Source: Adhaeribacter arboris
GTDB taxonomy: Bacteria; Bacteroidota; Bacteroidia; Cytophagales; Hymenobacteraceae
DNA: 64,000 nucleotides
Direction: 5' to 3'
Assembly (NCBI RefSeq): GCF_003023845.1
Contig: NZ_PYFT01000001.1
Location: forward strand, 4,774,001 to 4,838,000
How positions within the stretch are numbered: position 1 is the stretch's first letter; each line of letters starts with the position of its first letter. This document shows positions 46,895 to 57,181 of the stretch, piece by piece. Both the position numbers and the translations under genes were made by a program. The notes under the pieces were generated by a model. It saw nothing but the letters and a program-made list of their open reading frames with translations. It had not been told where the DNA came from and searched no databases.

Positions 46895-48262
46895 TTATTG
46901 TGCATACGGTAAAATCCAGGAAGCGTGTTTATAAGGCTCCCAGGGAACGGCGGCTAAATCTGTTTTACTATCAATGAAAGTTTGATAAGGCCGACCGTTG
47001 AGGCTGGCTTGCGCAAACGCGAAAACCTGCACCTGTTGGTAGCCTTGTTTTTGGTAATGCTGTTTCAGAAACTGAGCAAATTGCCAGATTAAATCGGGCC
47101 GGACGGGTAAAACGCTGGCCTGTTTAGAAGTGAGGAATTGCGTGGGATAAACGGTTTGGCTCTGACCGGTAAGTGGGTTACGTACTTCAAAGTAAATAGT
47201 GCCGGTTTTAGCGCGTAACATCATTTGCCAGGCCATCCGATGCCCTTCTTCGGTCCAATGTACATCGCCGGGAATAAACCAGTGCCGGATAGGTAATAGT
47301 AACTGAATTATAAAGTATATAGTGAGTAAGTAAAAAATGGGTGGCGTGAACGAGTTTGTCGGTACCGCGTTCGGTTGAGTATCCGTTACCGACAAGGCTG
47401 GTTTTTTACGGAAAAATAGGCGACGGATGGTTTCTGGATTAAAAAAGAATACCGATAAGGCAATGCCTATGTACGGAAAAACACCTACCTGAAATACCGT
47501 TGAATTAAACAGATGAAAAAAAAGTGAAGCGATAAAAGCCCACTTCCGGGATTTATGCCACAACAAAAAAGGAGTAATGAATAAATCGAACAAGATACCG
47601 CCGTAGGCAATGAATACCTGTAACTCATGTTTTTGTAATAGCGGTCCGATTAGAGAGTAATGTGCTTTTACACTAAACCACAATTTAATGGGCATGGCTT
47701 GTAGCCAATCGGGGTATATTTTAGCAATGGCGGCAAACGTATACACAATCCCAATCTGAGCGGCAAATATAGCCAAACACCACCGCGAGCAAGTTAAAGA
47801 GCGAATAGCCGCATTCCGGCGGGTATCCCAGGAGGCATAGGCATTTGCCGGCACCAGCAACATTAAAAAGCAAAGCAAAATTATTAAGTAATAATGATTA
47901 TTATAGCTAACCTTTTGCATGAGGTAGGTGGCCCACCACAATAGCATATAAGCCGCCAGACTAGCCCGGTAATATATTCCAAATAGAATCAGCAGCCCAA
48001 GTATAGCCATTAACCCGTAGTAATAATACATGCCGTCGCCGGGCAAGGGTTTTAGCCACTCAAAACCGATAAAAGGCAAGTGTACCGTGGGTTCGATAAA
48101 ATTGCGTTTCACCCAGCCGGTAGCAATGGCTCCGCCTGCTTCCAGGGCGAGCAGCAAACCAAAAAATAACCGGAAAATAATTAACGGGCTATTATCAACC
48201 GGCTGACGCAGCCAGGTAAGTAAATGAAACCTAACGGGGGAAATAGTAGCGGTTTGCGCCAT
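46895..48262 (-). CDS. HTTM-domain membrane protein (vitamin K-dependent carboxylase-like)
   Basis: The 455-aa protein has about nine hydrophobic segments and the HTTM pattern (SPLIIFRLFFGLLLALEAGG at the start, KVSYNNHYYLIILLCFLM for the NHYYL core). It is homologous in layout to vertebrate gamma-glutamyl carboxylase, but bacterial HTTM proteins have varied and mostly unknown activity. A soluble C-terminal part (about residues 330-455) follows. The M28 gene lies downstream on the same strand. Confidence 0.85.
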   Translation of the reverse strand: MAQTATISPVRFHLLTWLRQPVDNSPLIIFRLFFGLLLALEAGGAIATGWVKRNFIEPTVHLPFIGFEWLKPLPGDGMYYYYGLMAILGLLILFGIYYRASLAAYMLLWWATYLMQKVSYNNHYYLIILLCFLMLLVPANAYASWDTRRNAAIRSLTCSRWCLAIFAAQIGIVYTFAAIAKIYPDWLQAMPIKLWFSVKAHYSLIGPLLQKHELQVFIAYGGILFDLFITPFLLWHKSRKWAFIASLFFHLFNSTVFQVGVFPYIGIALSVFFFNPETIRRLFFRKKPALSVTDTQPNAVPTNSFTPPIFYLLTIYFIIQLLLPIRHWFIPGDVHWTEEGHRMAWQMMLRAKTGTIYFEVRNPLTGQSQTVYPTQFLTSKQASVLPVRPDLIWQFAQFLKQHYQKQGYQQVQVFAFAQASLNGRPYQTFIDSKTDLAAVPWEPYKHASWILPYAQ

Positions 48263-48464
48263 AATTTTAATGCATCAACTTCGGTAAAAATGCCAAAATT
48301 TTAAATAAGCTGAAAGATGCAGATTTAGTAATATAGAAATAAAATATTATCTTCCACCGATGCTTTTCTTTACGGGGTAACTCTTTTTTAACCCGATTAT
48401 TGCAGAAGAAAAGTAACAAAAATCCCGAGTATTTTTAATTTTACACCTACGTTATTCGCCTACT

Positions 48465-51323
48465 ATGCCTATTTGTACTTTGCTTCTTACGCCGAAGCGC
48501 AGTGTATTACTAGTGTTTGCTTTTTTCTTAATTACGTACGTTGCCCAGGCCCAATTAAACACCAACCCACCCAATGTTTCGTGGCGACAAATTAACACCG
48601 AAAAATTCCAGATAATTTTCCCTTCTGATTTTGAGAAGGAGGCCCAACGCGTGGCCAATACCTTGCAGTACTTGCACGCACCCCTATCGCGTACCTTGGG
48701 CCGGGAACCGCGGCGCTTGCCCCTTATCTTACAGAATCGCAACGCTATTGCCAATGGCTTTGTTACCCTGGCGCCACGCCGTTCGGAGTTTTATACTATG
48801 CCTACTCAGGATTATACTTTGCTGGGTACTAACCGCTGGCTCGATTTATTAGCGGTACACGAGTTCCGGCACGTGGTACAATACGACAAAGCCCGGCAGG
48901 GAACTTCTAAACTGGCTTATTATCTGTTTGGCGATTATGGTTTATCGGTAGCAAATAACCTGGCTTTACCTAATTGGTTTTGGGAAGGCGATGCCGTTGG
49001 TACCGAAACCGCTTTTACCAGCAGCGGCCGCGGCCGTACGCCTGATTTTGATTTATTATACCGCACTAATTTATTGAGCGACCGGAATTACTCGTACAAC
49101 AAACAGCATTTAGGTTCTTTTAAAGATCCTGTACCCAACCATTACGTACTGGGTTATCATTTTACCACCTATGGCCGCCGGCATTATGGTCCTGAGTTCT
49201 GGGGGAAAGTGGTAGACCAGGCGTCCAGCCGGTTTTTTGTGCCGTTTATTTTTTCATCCGCAATGCGCTACGAAACCGGTTACCGACTGCCCGCCAATTA
49301 CCGCCGGATGCAACACGAACTCGATTCGCTCTGGACCCAACAAGCTAACCAGATTAAACCAACCGAAGCTACTACCATAACGAAACGGATAAATTCTACC
49401 TACACCCATTACGAATTTCCGCAGGAACTTTCCGATGGCAGCATTGTAGCGCTAAAATCTGGCTTGGGCGATTATCCGCATTTTGTAAAAATTGCAGCCG
49501 ATGGACAGGAAAAGAAATTGTTTACTCCCGGCCCGATTAACGGAAATGCTATGCTATCGGTAGCTCAAAATAAAATTGTTTGGTCGGAGTACGAGTTTGA
49601 TCCCCGCTGGCAGGTCCGGACGTATTCGGTTATTAAATATTTTGATGTAACCACGGGTAAACAACACGTATTACAACGCAAAACCCGGTTGGCCGCTCCT
49701 GCTTTTTCGCCGGATGCCAGCAAAATAGCCGCTATCGAAACCTCACTGCAAAATGACTACACGCTGGTAATTCTGGATGCAAATACCGGCCAGGAGTTAC
49801 AACGCATTCCGGCTCCGGAAAATAGTTTTATTTCCATGCCTCGCTGGGCTCCGGATGGTAAAAGTATTGTGTTGCTTCGTACCGCGCAGGGGCGCCGTTC
49901 CATCAGTTTGTTAAATATTGAAACAAGTACCTTTACCGAATTACTAGAACCTACCACCGAAAATATTGGCCACCCGGTACTAGCGGGAAATTACGTTTAC
50001 TTTAATGCCCCGTACCTCGGCATTGAAAATGTTTTTGCCCTGGATGTTACTACCCGTAAACAGTTTCAGGTAACGGCCCGTCCGTTTGCCGGTATCAATG
50101 CGGTTGTTAGCCATAATGGGAAGCAAATTTTATTTAATGATTTTACCAAAACTGGCTACGATGTAGCCCGAATGGAAAACAACCCCGCTGCGTGGATACC
50201 GTTGGAGCAGGTGCCGGATATCCGGGTAAAGTATTACCAGCCTTTAGTAGAGCAGGAAGGTAAGCCGAATATTTTAACCGAAGTGCCCACTAAAGTTTAT
50301 CCCGTTCAGCCTTATTCTAAATTCAAGCATAGTATAAAACCGCACAGCTGGGTACCGGGCCGCGATGTTATCAATAATACCTTAACCGCAACTGTTTTCT
50401 CGCAGGATTTGTTAAGCACTACGCTTACCAGTTTGGGATATACCTATAATGTAAACGAAGAAAGCAGCCGGGCTTTTGCCGATATTAGCTACCAGGGTTT
50501 TTATCCGATTATTAATCTTACGGGAGCCGTGGGGCAGCGGGCCGAAGTGGAAGACGATAGCCTTTCGTACGGCTGGAGAGAAAATAGTTTAACAGCCGGA
50601 TTGCAGTTACCTTTAAATTTAACGCATTCCCGATATAATGAAACCTTAACTTTAGGCGCTTCGGCCAGCCTCACCAGTATTGCGGGTTACGAACGGCCGC
50701 GGCAAGCGCTAACGGAGCAAAGTAACGGCGCTTTACGCAGTGTGCAGTATAGTTTGGCCTATAACCGGGTGTTTACCACCAGCAAACGCGATTTAGCCGG
50801 ACGATTTGAACAACGTTTGGCCGTAAATTATTTTCATACTCCTATGGGCGGCGATTACCAGAGTAGTTTATTAGCCGCTTCGGTTCGTTTGGCTTTTCCT
50901 GGATTATTTAAACATCATTCGTTCCAGATCGGGGGTAATTACCAGCAGCAAGGAGTAGAAAATTACCGGTTTGCCAGCACCCTGGTTTTCCCGCGAGGTT
51001 ATCGTTACCGTTCGCATCAGAACTTTTCCAGTGGTTTCGTGCAGTATAAATTACCCTTATGGTACCCCGATTTAGCTCTGGGACCCATACTGTATTTTCA
51101 ACGGTTAAGAGGCAACGTATTTTTTGATTATGGCCGCGGTTGGAGTACTAAAACCGTTTACCAACCAAATAAACGGTATCAATCAGTAGGAGCTGAGTTA
51201 GTTACTGATTTTAACATTATGCGCTTAAATAGTATTTTATTAAATGTGGGCGTACGGGCTTCCTATTTACCAAAAGAGAAGGATTATGAGCTAGAGTTCC
51301 TGGTGTTGGATTTAGGTTTTTGA
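48465..51323 (+). CDS. Secreted gluzincin-type metallopeptidase with beta-propeller and outer-membrane barrel
   Basis: The 952-aa protein has a signal peptide (FAFFLITYVAQAQ) and a metallopeptidase-like domain with HEFRH (His132, Glu133, His136) and the third ligand in WFWEGDAV (Glu174), the gluzincin layout. Residues about 310-600 show TolB-like propeller strands (FSPDASKIAAIE, RWAPDGKSIVLLR). The last 300 residues are rich in alternating-hydrophobic strands and end in LEFLVLDLGF, as in outer-membrane barrels. It probably is a surface-anchored protease. The divergent HTTM gene shares its upstream region. Confidence 0.78.
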   Translation: MPICTLLLTPKRSVLLVFAFFLITYVAQAQLNTNPPNVSWRQINTEKFQIIFPSDFEKEAQRVANTLQYLHAPLSRTLGREPRRLPLILQNRNAIANGFVTLAPRRSEFYTMPTQDYTLLGTNRWLDLLAVHEFRHVVQYDKARQGTSKLAYYLFGDYGLSVANNLALPNWFWEGDAVGTETAFTSSGRGRTPDFDLLYRTNLLSDRNYSYNKQHLGSFKDPVPNHYVLGYHFTTYGRRHYGPEFWGKVVDQASSRFFVPFIFSSAMRYETGYRLPANYRRMQHELDSLWTQQANQIKPTEATTITKRINSTYTHYEFPQELSDGSIVALKSGLGDYPHFVKIAADGQEKKLFTPGPINGNAMLSVAQNKIVWSEYEFDPRWQVRTYSVIKYFDVTTGKQHVLQRKTRLAAPAFSPDASKIAAIETSLQNDYTLVILDANTGQELQRIPAPENSFISMPRWAPDGKSIVLLRTAQGRRSISLLNIETSTFTELLEPTTENIGHPVLAGNYVYFNAPYLGIENVFALDVTTRKQFQVTARPFAGINAVVSHNGKQILFNDFTKTGYDVARMENNPAAWIPLEQVPDIRVKYYQPLVEQEGKPNILTEVPTKVYPVQPYSKFKHSIKPHSWVPGRDVINNTLTATVFSQDLLSTTLTSLGYTYNVNEESSRAFADISYQGFYPIINLTGAVGQRAEVEDDSLSYGWRENSLTAGLQLPLNLTHSRYNETLTLGASASLTSIAGYERPRQALTEQSNGALRSVQYSLAYNRVFTTSKRDLAGRFEQRLAVNYFHTPMGGDYQSSLLAASVRLAFPGLFKHHSFQIGGNYQQQGVENYRFASTLVFPRGYRYRSHQNFSSGFVQYKLPLWYPDLALGPILYFQRLRGNVFFDYGRGWSTKTVYQPNKRYQSVGAELVTDFNIMRLNSILLNVGVRASYLPKEKDYELEFLVLDLGF

Positions 51324-51475
51324 TGGAATTAGTAAGTATGGTTGAATATAAAATTAAATAACCAGGCGTAAGCAAATAGCGGGTATTTTATTACCCGTTA
51401 TTTATTCATTATCAGGAACGACACTGATAAATTTTTGCGTGAGTCCTGTTTGCATCGCTATAGCAAGGTACATTG

Positions 51476-51527
51476 GTTCGCCCGGCCGGAGGCCTCCCAA
51501 ATAGTAGCCACGAGCGAAGACGCTCGC
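51476..51527. repeat. Palindromic repeat element, family P, copy 2 (right half)
   Basis: GTTCGCCCGGCCGGAGGCC, then GTAGCCACGAGCGAAGACGC and TCGC, matches the right half of copy 1 (39404-39455). The left half is missing. It lies in the 302-base spacer after the metallopeptidase gene, which holds no gene. Confidence 0.65.
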
Positions 51528-51625
51528 ACCAGAGAAGAGATTCCTTTCTTATTAAAGGACAAAATGCTAAATATTTTCCATCTTGTCTCGTTAGTTCAAC
51601 TGTTCTTTTATTTATTGAATACTAA

Positions 51626-53503
51626 TTAACTTGCTTCCTTAAAATCAATCAGATACCCAAATTTTTTTAGATAATTTTTTACTTTGCTGATGCTGGTTCT
51701 GGGAATAATCACGTGATACATTTCGGCTTTGATAATGTGTTTTTTCAGGAAAGCATCGCTGGCCACCAGCCGGATTAATTCTTTATTATTAGGTAATTCA
51801 AAAAGCTGGTAGTTAGCATTAAGCGCGGGTAAGGCTACGTTTCTTTCCTGAACTGTAGCAAAAAAGTCTTGCCAGAGCGGCGGCGGGTTGGCCGAAAGCA
51901 ATTGCTTAAACATGTTTAATTTAGCAGTTACGTCCAGGCTGGTGTTGCAGTCGCCCAGCAAGGTTTCATAATCTACTTTAAACAAATGCTCGCCGGCTTT
52001 GCGGGCTACTTTATCCAAAATGGTAAGGAGCGGCTGATTGGTGCCAGTATAGGAAATAAACAGGTGCTGCTCGTCTAAAATAATTTGTTCATCCTGGGTA
52101 ACGGGAGCCACGTAGGTTTGGGTTAAGCCGCACACGTACGCGCCCAAAGAAGTCAAGCGCACCGCTTGCAAGCCATCGAACACCGAAATATACGCTTTTT
52201 TAAAATTTCCGGCTTCTGGGTGAACGGGTGTTCCAAAGGCTACATCTACCAGGCCAAAAGTGGCGAATAAGTAAAAGGTACCCCGCAGCAGTGGCTCGGT
52301 AAGCAGAGTACGGTAGTAAGCGCGGTACAAATAGTTTTTAGTCTTACCATAATCCCCATCCGATTCAAAATACACGTTGTTATAAGCGGCGTAGTCGCGT
52401 ACTAATTCTAAAGGTAGTTCCCGGTACAAAGCGTATTTCAGCAGATTATCCGCTGCTATCCATTGCCCGAGTGGCAATTGCCGCAGCAGCGAAAATAAGC
52501 CCCGGTTCACCTCCGGATTGGTTTCTACTTTATTAATGCCTTTCAGGTGAAAAAGCACGGCCGCCGACGAAAACTGAGATTTTTCGTAGAGTTGGAAGCC
52601 GCGTTTAATAAAAGCTACCGGGTCGTCGTACGTATCAAATCCTTTGTGTTGCAGGGCTGATAACATTTCGGCCATAAAACGAGTACGGATACTGGCAGCG
52701 TATTTATCTGTATTGTCGGGGTAAAATTCTTTAATGCCGCAGTATTTCCGCATTTTACTAACGGAGGCTACGTTTAATAAACCCGATTCCGAAACGCTTA
52801 ATTTACCTTGCTGCAAATACGATAAGGCTACCGGTAATTCCGAAAATAAACTATCATGGCCGGTGTAAAGGTGCGTACCAGGGTTTTCCGGCAGCGGTAT
52901 AGGCACCAGGTCGAACCCAAAAGAAGCCGGAATAAACTTTTTGAGCCGGGCATTAAGCGGCCGCGGGAAATAAAGAAAATGCAGGTAAGACGTCTCGTTT
53001 TTAAAGTTTCGGCCCGAGTACCAGTACGAATAACTCCGGGCAGTAGCATCGTCGCGAAATAGGCCGAACAGCGGGTTTAATTCGGCACTCGGATTCGGGT
53101 AGGAAGTTTCGAGTTCCTGGTTCGTATAGGCTACTTTCGTGTTAAAAGCTTTTTCCAAGCTTTCGTGGCTCTGCCCACCTTCCCAGATTATTTTATCTAT
53201 AACTGCCGGCAGGGGGTCGGGCAGAGCTGCTCTCATTTTCCGGAACAACTCGCCGTGCTCGAAGAACGGCACCAGACACGCCATCAACTCTGATTTAGAC
53301 GGACTAGGTTTTTGCGAATAAGGCGGCACATGATACTGGCGGCATAAATCGGCATTATTTAAAATAAAACTGCGCAAGAAAACTTTGAAAAACGGGTAAA
53401 TGCTATCCTTGGTATAAGTCGCGCTCACTACTTCCTGCAACTCCCGCGGACTGAGTTCATCAGGCGTTTCCGTTCTACCGGTTATTTGAATAATTTTCTG
53501 CAT
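51626..53503 (-). CDS. Hypothetical 625-aa helical protein linked to SNF2 helicase
   Basis: Family not recognised. The protein is soluble, mostly helical, without signal or membrane segments. Segments such as SPRELQEVVSATYTKDSIY, ELFRKMRAALPDPLPAVIDK and SKMRKYCGIKEFYP stand out. It lies downstream of the SNF2 helicase gene on the same strand, 332 bases away, with a family P repeat between. I recall similar two-gene pairs in Bacteroidota genomes, which suggests a functional link, but this cannot be verified here. Confidence 0.65.
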   Translation of the reverse strand: MQKIIQITGRTETPDELSPRELQEVVSATYTKDSIYPFFKVFLRSFILNNADLCRQYHVPPYSQKPSPSKSELMACLVPFFEHGELFRKMRAALPDPLPAVIDKIIWEGGQSHESLEKAFNTKVAYTNQELETSYPNPSAELNPLFGLFRDDATARSYSYWYSGRNFKNETSYLHFLYFPRPLNARLKKFIPASFGFDLVPIPLPENPGTHLYTGHDSLFSELPVALSYLQQGKLSVSESGLLNVASVSKMRKYCGIKEFYPDNTDKYAASIRTRFMAEMLSALQHKGFDTYDDPVAFIKRGFQLYEKSQFSSAAVLFHLKGINKVETNPEVNRGLFSLLRQLPLGQWIAADNLLKYALYRELPLELVRDYAAYNNVYFESDGDYGKTKNYLYRAYYRTLLTEPLLRGTFYLFATFGLVDVAFGTPVHPEAGNFKKAYISVFDGLQAVRLTSLGAYVCGLTQTYVAPVTQDEQIILDEQHLFISYTGTNQPLLTILDKVARKAGEHLFKVDYETLLGDCNTSLDVTAKLNMFKQLLSANPPPLWQDFFATVQERNVALPALNANYQLFELPNNKELIRLVASDAFLKKHIIKAEMYHVIIPRTSISKVKNYLKKFGYLIDFKEAS

Positions 53504-53629
53504 TTATAAAGCTGGCTGGCAATTGTATGATTGTACGTATATTTTGATAAACGCTTGAGACTCTTCAAAACCGATATATTTTGAAAACCTACCAGATTTT
53601 TATAAATATTAAAAATAAAAATTTTATAA

Positions 53630-53767
53630 CGCGAATGTCCTCGCTCGTGTTTTTTATTGTCCGGCTTCTAGTGGGTAGGACTAGGCATAATGCTTTGATT
53701 TACTGGTTATTCGTTCGCCCGGCCGGAGGCCTACCGGATAGTAGGCACGAGCGAAGACGCTCGTGCC
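53630..53767. repeat. Palindromic repeat element, family P, copy 3 (degenerate)
   Basis: The right arm CACGAGCGAAGACGCTCGTG and the inner TTCGCCCGGCCGGAGGCC are well kept, while the left arm reads CGCGAATGTCCTCGCTCGTG with mismatches. Length 138 bases. It occupies most of the spacer between the SNF2 helicase gene and the 625-aa gene. Confidence 0.65.
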
Positions 53768-53835
53768 AGCAGTATTTTTTTAATTTAAAGCAACCTTTCA
53801 ACTTTTCAACCTTCTAACCTTTCAACCGGCAACCT

Positions 53836-56619
53836 TCAAGCGCCCAACATAAATTCTATGTCGTTTTCGCTGAGCGATTTAATAGAAGCGCTGTCGGAGG
53901 CGATGATGTTGTCGAAAAGTTCTTTTTTCTTTTCCTGTAAGAGCCTAATTTTTTCTTCGATGGTGTTTTTGGTAATTAAACGGTAGCTGAACACGGTTTT
54001 ATCCTGACCAATGCGGTGCGCGCGATCGATGGCTTGGTTCTCGGCGGCAGTATTCCACCACGGGTCGAAGATGAAAATCATGTCGGCGGCCGTTAAGTTC
54101 AGGCCCACCCCGCCGGTTTTTAAGGTCATCAGAAAAACGCGGCACTGCGGGTCTTGCTGAAAACGATTGACTCTTTCCTGGCGGGTACGGGTAGACGTAG
54201 AGCCCGTCATTTCCACGAAATCAATGCCGGCCTGGTTCAAATCCTGCCCGATCAGCTCCACACCGTTTAAAAAATTCGTAAATACCAGCATTTTATGGCC
54301 GTTAGCCGCCGCATCCAGAATGTTTTCCAAAAGAGCTTCGCGTTTGGCCGAGCTTACTAGGTTATCGCTTTTACTTTCGGGCACCGAGGCAATTTGCCGG
54401 AGTTCCGTTAAAGCCTGTAAAATAAAAAACTGCGATTTCTGGATGCCTTCTTTCGTAATCTGGCTTTTGAGAAAAGTTTGGTAATAACGTCGCCGTTCTT
54501 CGTAAAGTCGCTTCTGTTCTTCCGACATTTCCACGAATAAGGTTTGTTCGATTTTACTGGGCAGTTCTTTTATCACGTCTTTTTTTAGGCGGCGCAAAAT
54601 AAACGGGTAAACTTTGCGCTTGAGTTCGGCGGCTACTTCTTTATCGCTGTTTTGCTGAATGGGCAAAGTATAATAACGGTTAAACTCGTCGGCGGAGCCG
54701 AACATAGCCGGATTCAGGTAGCGAAATAAGGCGTATAATTCGGTTAAATTATTTTCGACGGGGGTACCGCTCAGGGCCAACCGGTGTTGCCCGTTGAGCA
54801 GCATCACGGCTTTCGAAACTTGCGAATTTAAATTTTTGGCGTTCTGCGACTCGTCGAGGATGGTGTAATAAAATTCCTGTTCTTTAAATTTCTCGATATC
54901 GTTGCGCAGAATGGCGTAGGTGGTTAAAATTAAGTGGTGCTTTATGGCTTCCTCCAGGTCGCGGGTAGTAGCGTAATACGTGTACGAGGTAAGCGCCGGA
55001 TTAAATTTACGCAACTCGTTTTCCCAGTTAAACAATAAACTTTTGGGCATTACGATTAACGAAGACTTCTGCTGCGCCGGATAAACCGTCGACAGCATGG
55101 TAATGGTTTGCAGCGTTTTTCCTAAGCCCATGTCATCGGCGAGGCAGCCGCCCAGTTTGTGCTGGTGCAGGTAAGCGAGCCATTTAAAGCCTTGTTCCTG
55201 GTAGGGCCGCAGTTGCGCCTGCACGGCGGGCAATTTTACTTTTTTCTTTTTTAAATCGTTAAAACCCTGAAACACGTCGCGCGATTGGGCAAAATACTCG
55301 TTGGCTACTTTTTCTTCGAGCAGTTCTTCTACCAGGGGCAAATCAAAAAACGAGAGCTTTACTTTGTCTTTCTTTTTCTTAAAAAGCCGTTCGAGCCGCT
55401 GAATGTATTTTTCGTTGAGAATGGCCTGCGTACCGTCGGAAAGTTGGATGTAGCGATTTTTGTGGTATTGCTGAATGACATCAAAAAGTGAAAACTTTTG
55501 TCCTTGCAATTCCAAGGAAACATCACCTTCCAGGAAATCAATGCCGGAACTTAGCATGAGCAGCAACTTGGGCTTTACCGCTGCTATTTTGTACGATTTT
55601 AGTTTTTCGGCCCCGAATACCTGGTACTTGTGCAGCAAATACGGCAATTGGTCCCGCAGAAAATCGCGGGCTATCGGTTCCGGAATCACGAGCAGGTTAT
55701 CTTCCTGGTAAAAACTTTGTAGGGCTTTCTTAGATTTGGTTTTACCAATTACCAAACTTACCACCTCGTTCACTAAATCGGCGTAAGGTTGGTAAGCTAC
55801 TTGCCGCACGCTAATCGTATTTTCCAGGTCGTTAACGCTTACAATTTTATCGGCTTCGTACTGCTCCAGAAAATCTACCTCGAAATTGGGCAGCACTTGG
55901 GTTACCCGCAGGTACAAGGCATTATTTTCGTCTATTTTTTCAAAAATAAGCGTGGGCTGCGGTTGTATTGGTTCCGTAACAGCAAGAGTTTGATAGTCGC
56001 GGTACTGCACCATTACCTCCGGGAAAGACGAAAAAAGTAAGGACAAATATTTTTCTAAATCAGGAGCCGGAACCGGCGCTTGAAACAAGGGTAAATGCTT
56101 AAAATTACTGCCCAGCGGTTTTACCTGGTACATGTGGTTCCCGCTTAATAAATAACTCTCGCTAATGAGTTGCCAATTGGTGAACTCCTGGTTTTCGTGT
56201 TGCAGAATTACCTGGCCTTGCAACGAATTCTCCCCTTCTAGCCGCACGATTATTTTGCCTTCGCCGGGAGCGAAGCGCAGATTTTTGCCTTGCTCATTTA
56301 CCAGGTTATCGCACTGGCGCAGTTGCCACAACAAAAAATCGTAATCGGCAAGGTATACTTGGTCGGGGCTTTTTTCCCAGTCAATTACAAAGCTGTTTTT
56401 CTGCTGAATGGTTTCCAGCGCCCGCAATACTTCCCGCACCGGGCCGCTGTATTGCCGGTAATCAACAGCAATTATTCTTAAATTCCGGTTTACTGTTTCC
56501 AGGTACGCGCCGTACTCATCGAACAAGATTTGAAAAAATAAATCTTCGTGATTCCGTTCTTTCCGGTCGAAGGCTGGTTTCCGCTTCAGTTGCTCAAACG
56601 GCGGGAGGGACATGGGCAA
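53836..56619 (-). CDS. SNF2-family DEAD/DEAH-box helicase
   Basis: The 927-aa protein has a long N-terminal region (about 450 residues, unknown) and a C-terminal Swi2/Snf2 ATPase: Walker A in CLADDMGLGKTLQTITML, DEAH-like ILDESQN, SGTPVENNLTELYALF, and motif VI in QAIDRAHRIGQDK. Snf2 proteins translocate on double-stranded DNA and displace proteins. Its partner gene lies downstream. Bacterial Snf2 helicases function in transcription recycling (RapA) or in defence systems such as DISARM; which applies here is unknown. Confidence 0.88.
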   Translation of the reverse strand: MPMSLPPFEQLKRKPAFDRKERNHEDLFFQILFDEYGAYLETVNRNLRIIAVDYRQYSGPVREVLRALETIQQKNSFVIDWEKSPDQVYLADYDFLLWQLRQCDNLVNEQGKNLRFAPGEGKIIVRLEGENSLQGQVILQHENQEFTNWQLISESYLLSGNHMYQVKPLGSNFKHLPLFQAPVPAPDLEKYLSLLFSSFPEVMVQYRDYQTLAVTEPIQPQPTLIFEKIDENNALYLRVTQVLPNFEVDFLEQYEADKIVSVNDLENTISVRQVAYQPYADLVNEVVSLVIGKTKSKKALQSFYQEDNLLVIPEPIARDFLRDQLPYLLHKYQVFGAEKLKSYKIAAVKPKLLLMLSSGIDFLEGDVSLELQGQKFSLFDVIQQYHKNRYIQLSDGTQAILNEKYIQRLERLFKKKKDKVKLSFFDLPLVEELLEEKVANEYFAQSRDVFQGFNDLKKKKVKLPAVQAQLRPYQEQGFKWLAYLHQHKLGGCLADDMGLGKTLQTITMLSTVYPAQQKSSLIVMPKSLLFNWENELRKFNPALTSYTYYATTRDLEEAIKHHLILTTYAILRNDIEKFKEQEFYYTILDESQNAKNLNSQVSKAVMLLNGQHRLALSGTPVENNLTELYALFRYLNPAMFGSADEFNRYYTLPIQQNSDKEVAAELKRKVYPFILRRLKKDVIKELPSKIEQTLFVEMSEEQKRLYEERRRYYQTFLKSQITKEGIQKSQFFILQALTELRQIASVPESKSDNLVSSAKREALLENILDAAANGHKMLVFTNFLNGVELIGQDLNQAGIDFVEMTGSTSTRTRQERVNRFQQDPQCRVFLMTLKTGGVGLNLTAADMIFIFDPWWNTAAENQAIDRAHRIGQDKTVFSYRLITKNTIEEKIRLLQEKKKELFDNIIASDSASIKSLSENDIEFMLGA

Positions 56620-56734
56620 TGTTTCGTTTAATGATAAGCGGTAGTTGGTAAGGAATACGCAGGAAACGTAGCTGGCGTTTTTACTATTGTGCCTAGCGGG
56701 GATTTAAATCCCCCGCTAGTTAATCTTATAGATT

Positions 56735-57171
56735 TTATTTGCTTTCAACTTTTTTTCTTTCTTGTTGCTGGTTTAGCAATTGCAGAAACTCCTCAATAGT
56801 AAGTAAATTAACTTTAGGGAAATCTATTTGAGCCAGCACTTTGAAATGCTGATCATTGCTTATTAAAAAGTCGGCACCGCTTGATAAAGCTGCATCGACG
56901 TATTTATTATCATCTGGATCATTATAAATGAGTTTCCATTCGTAATAAATGTCTATTTTTCTCACATTTTCCAGATTTAGCAGCATTTCTGCAATATTGG
57001 TAGCAACCAGCGCATTTGTTTTAGATTCTATAATTTCCGTGTATTCGGATAAAATGTCGTTGCTAATAAAAAAAATATATTCACCAGCTATAAGTAACTC
57101 AAAGATTACTCTGTATTTCGATTTTTTAGGTATGGAAACTAAAAAGCATTAATGTCCAGGATAACTTTCAT
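56735..57171 (-). pseudogene. PIN-domain toxin, frameshifted
   Basis: Reading from 57171 the frame gives MKVILDINAF then a stop, and after one inserted base continues SIPKKSKYRVIFELLIAGEY to the end NQQQERKKVESK. The PIN acidic residues (LDIN, NDILSEYTE, DPDDNKYVDAAL, SNDQHF) are all present across both parts. The lesion lies in a T-run of GCTTTTTAG near 57141-57146 and may be a one-base homopolymer loss. The antitoxin gene lies just upstream. Confidence 0.8.
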
Positions 57172-57181
57172 TTTACTAGAC

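Noticed and set aside
51435-51629. 64-codon ORF over the second family P repeat
   Set aside because: It reads through the repeat and ends at the next gene; it is a by-product of the element.
53836-56619. DISARM-like or other named defence system around the SNF2 helicase
   Set aside because: No methyltransferase, phospholipase-D or other required partner genes are near.
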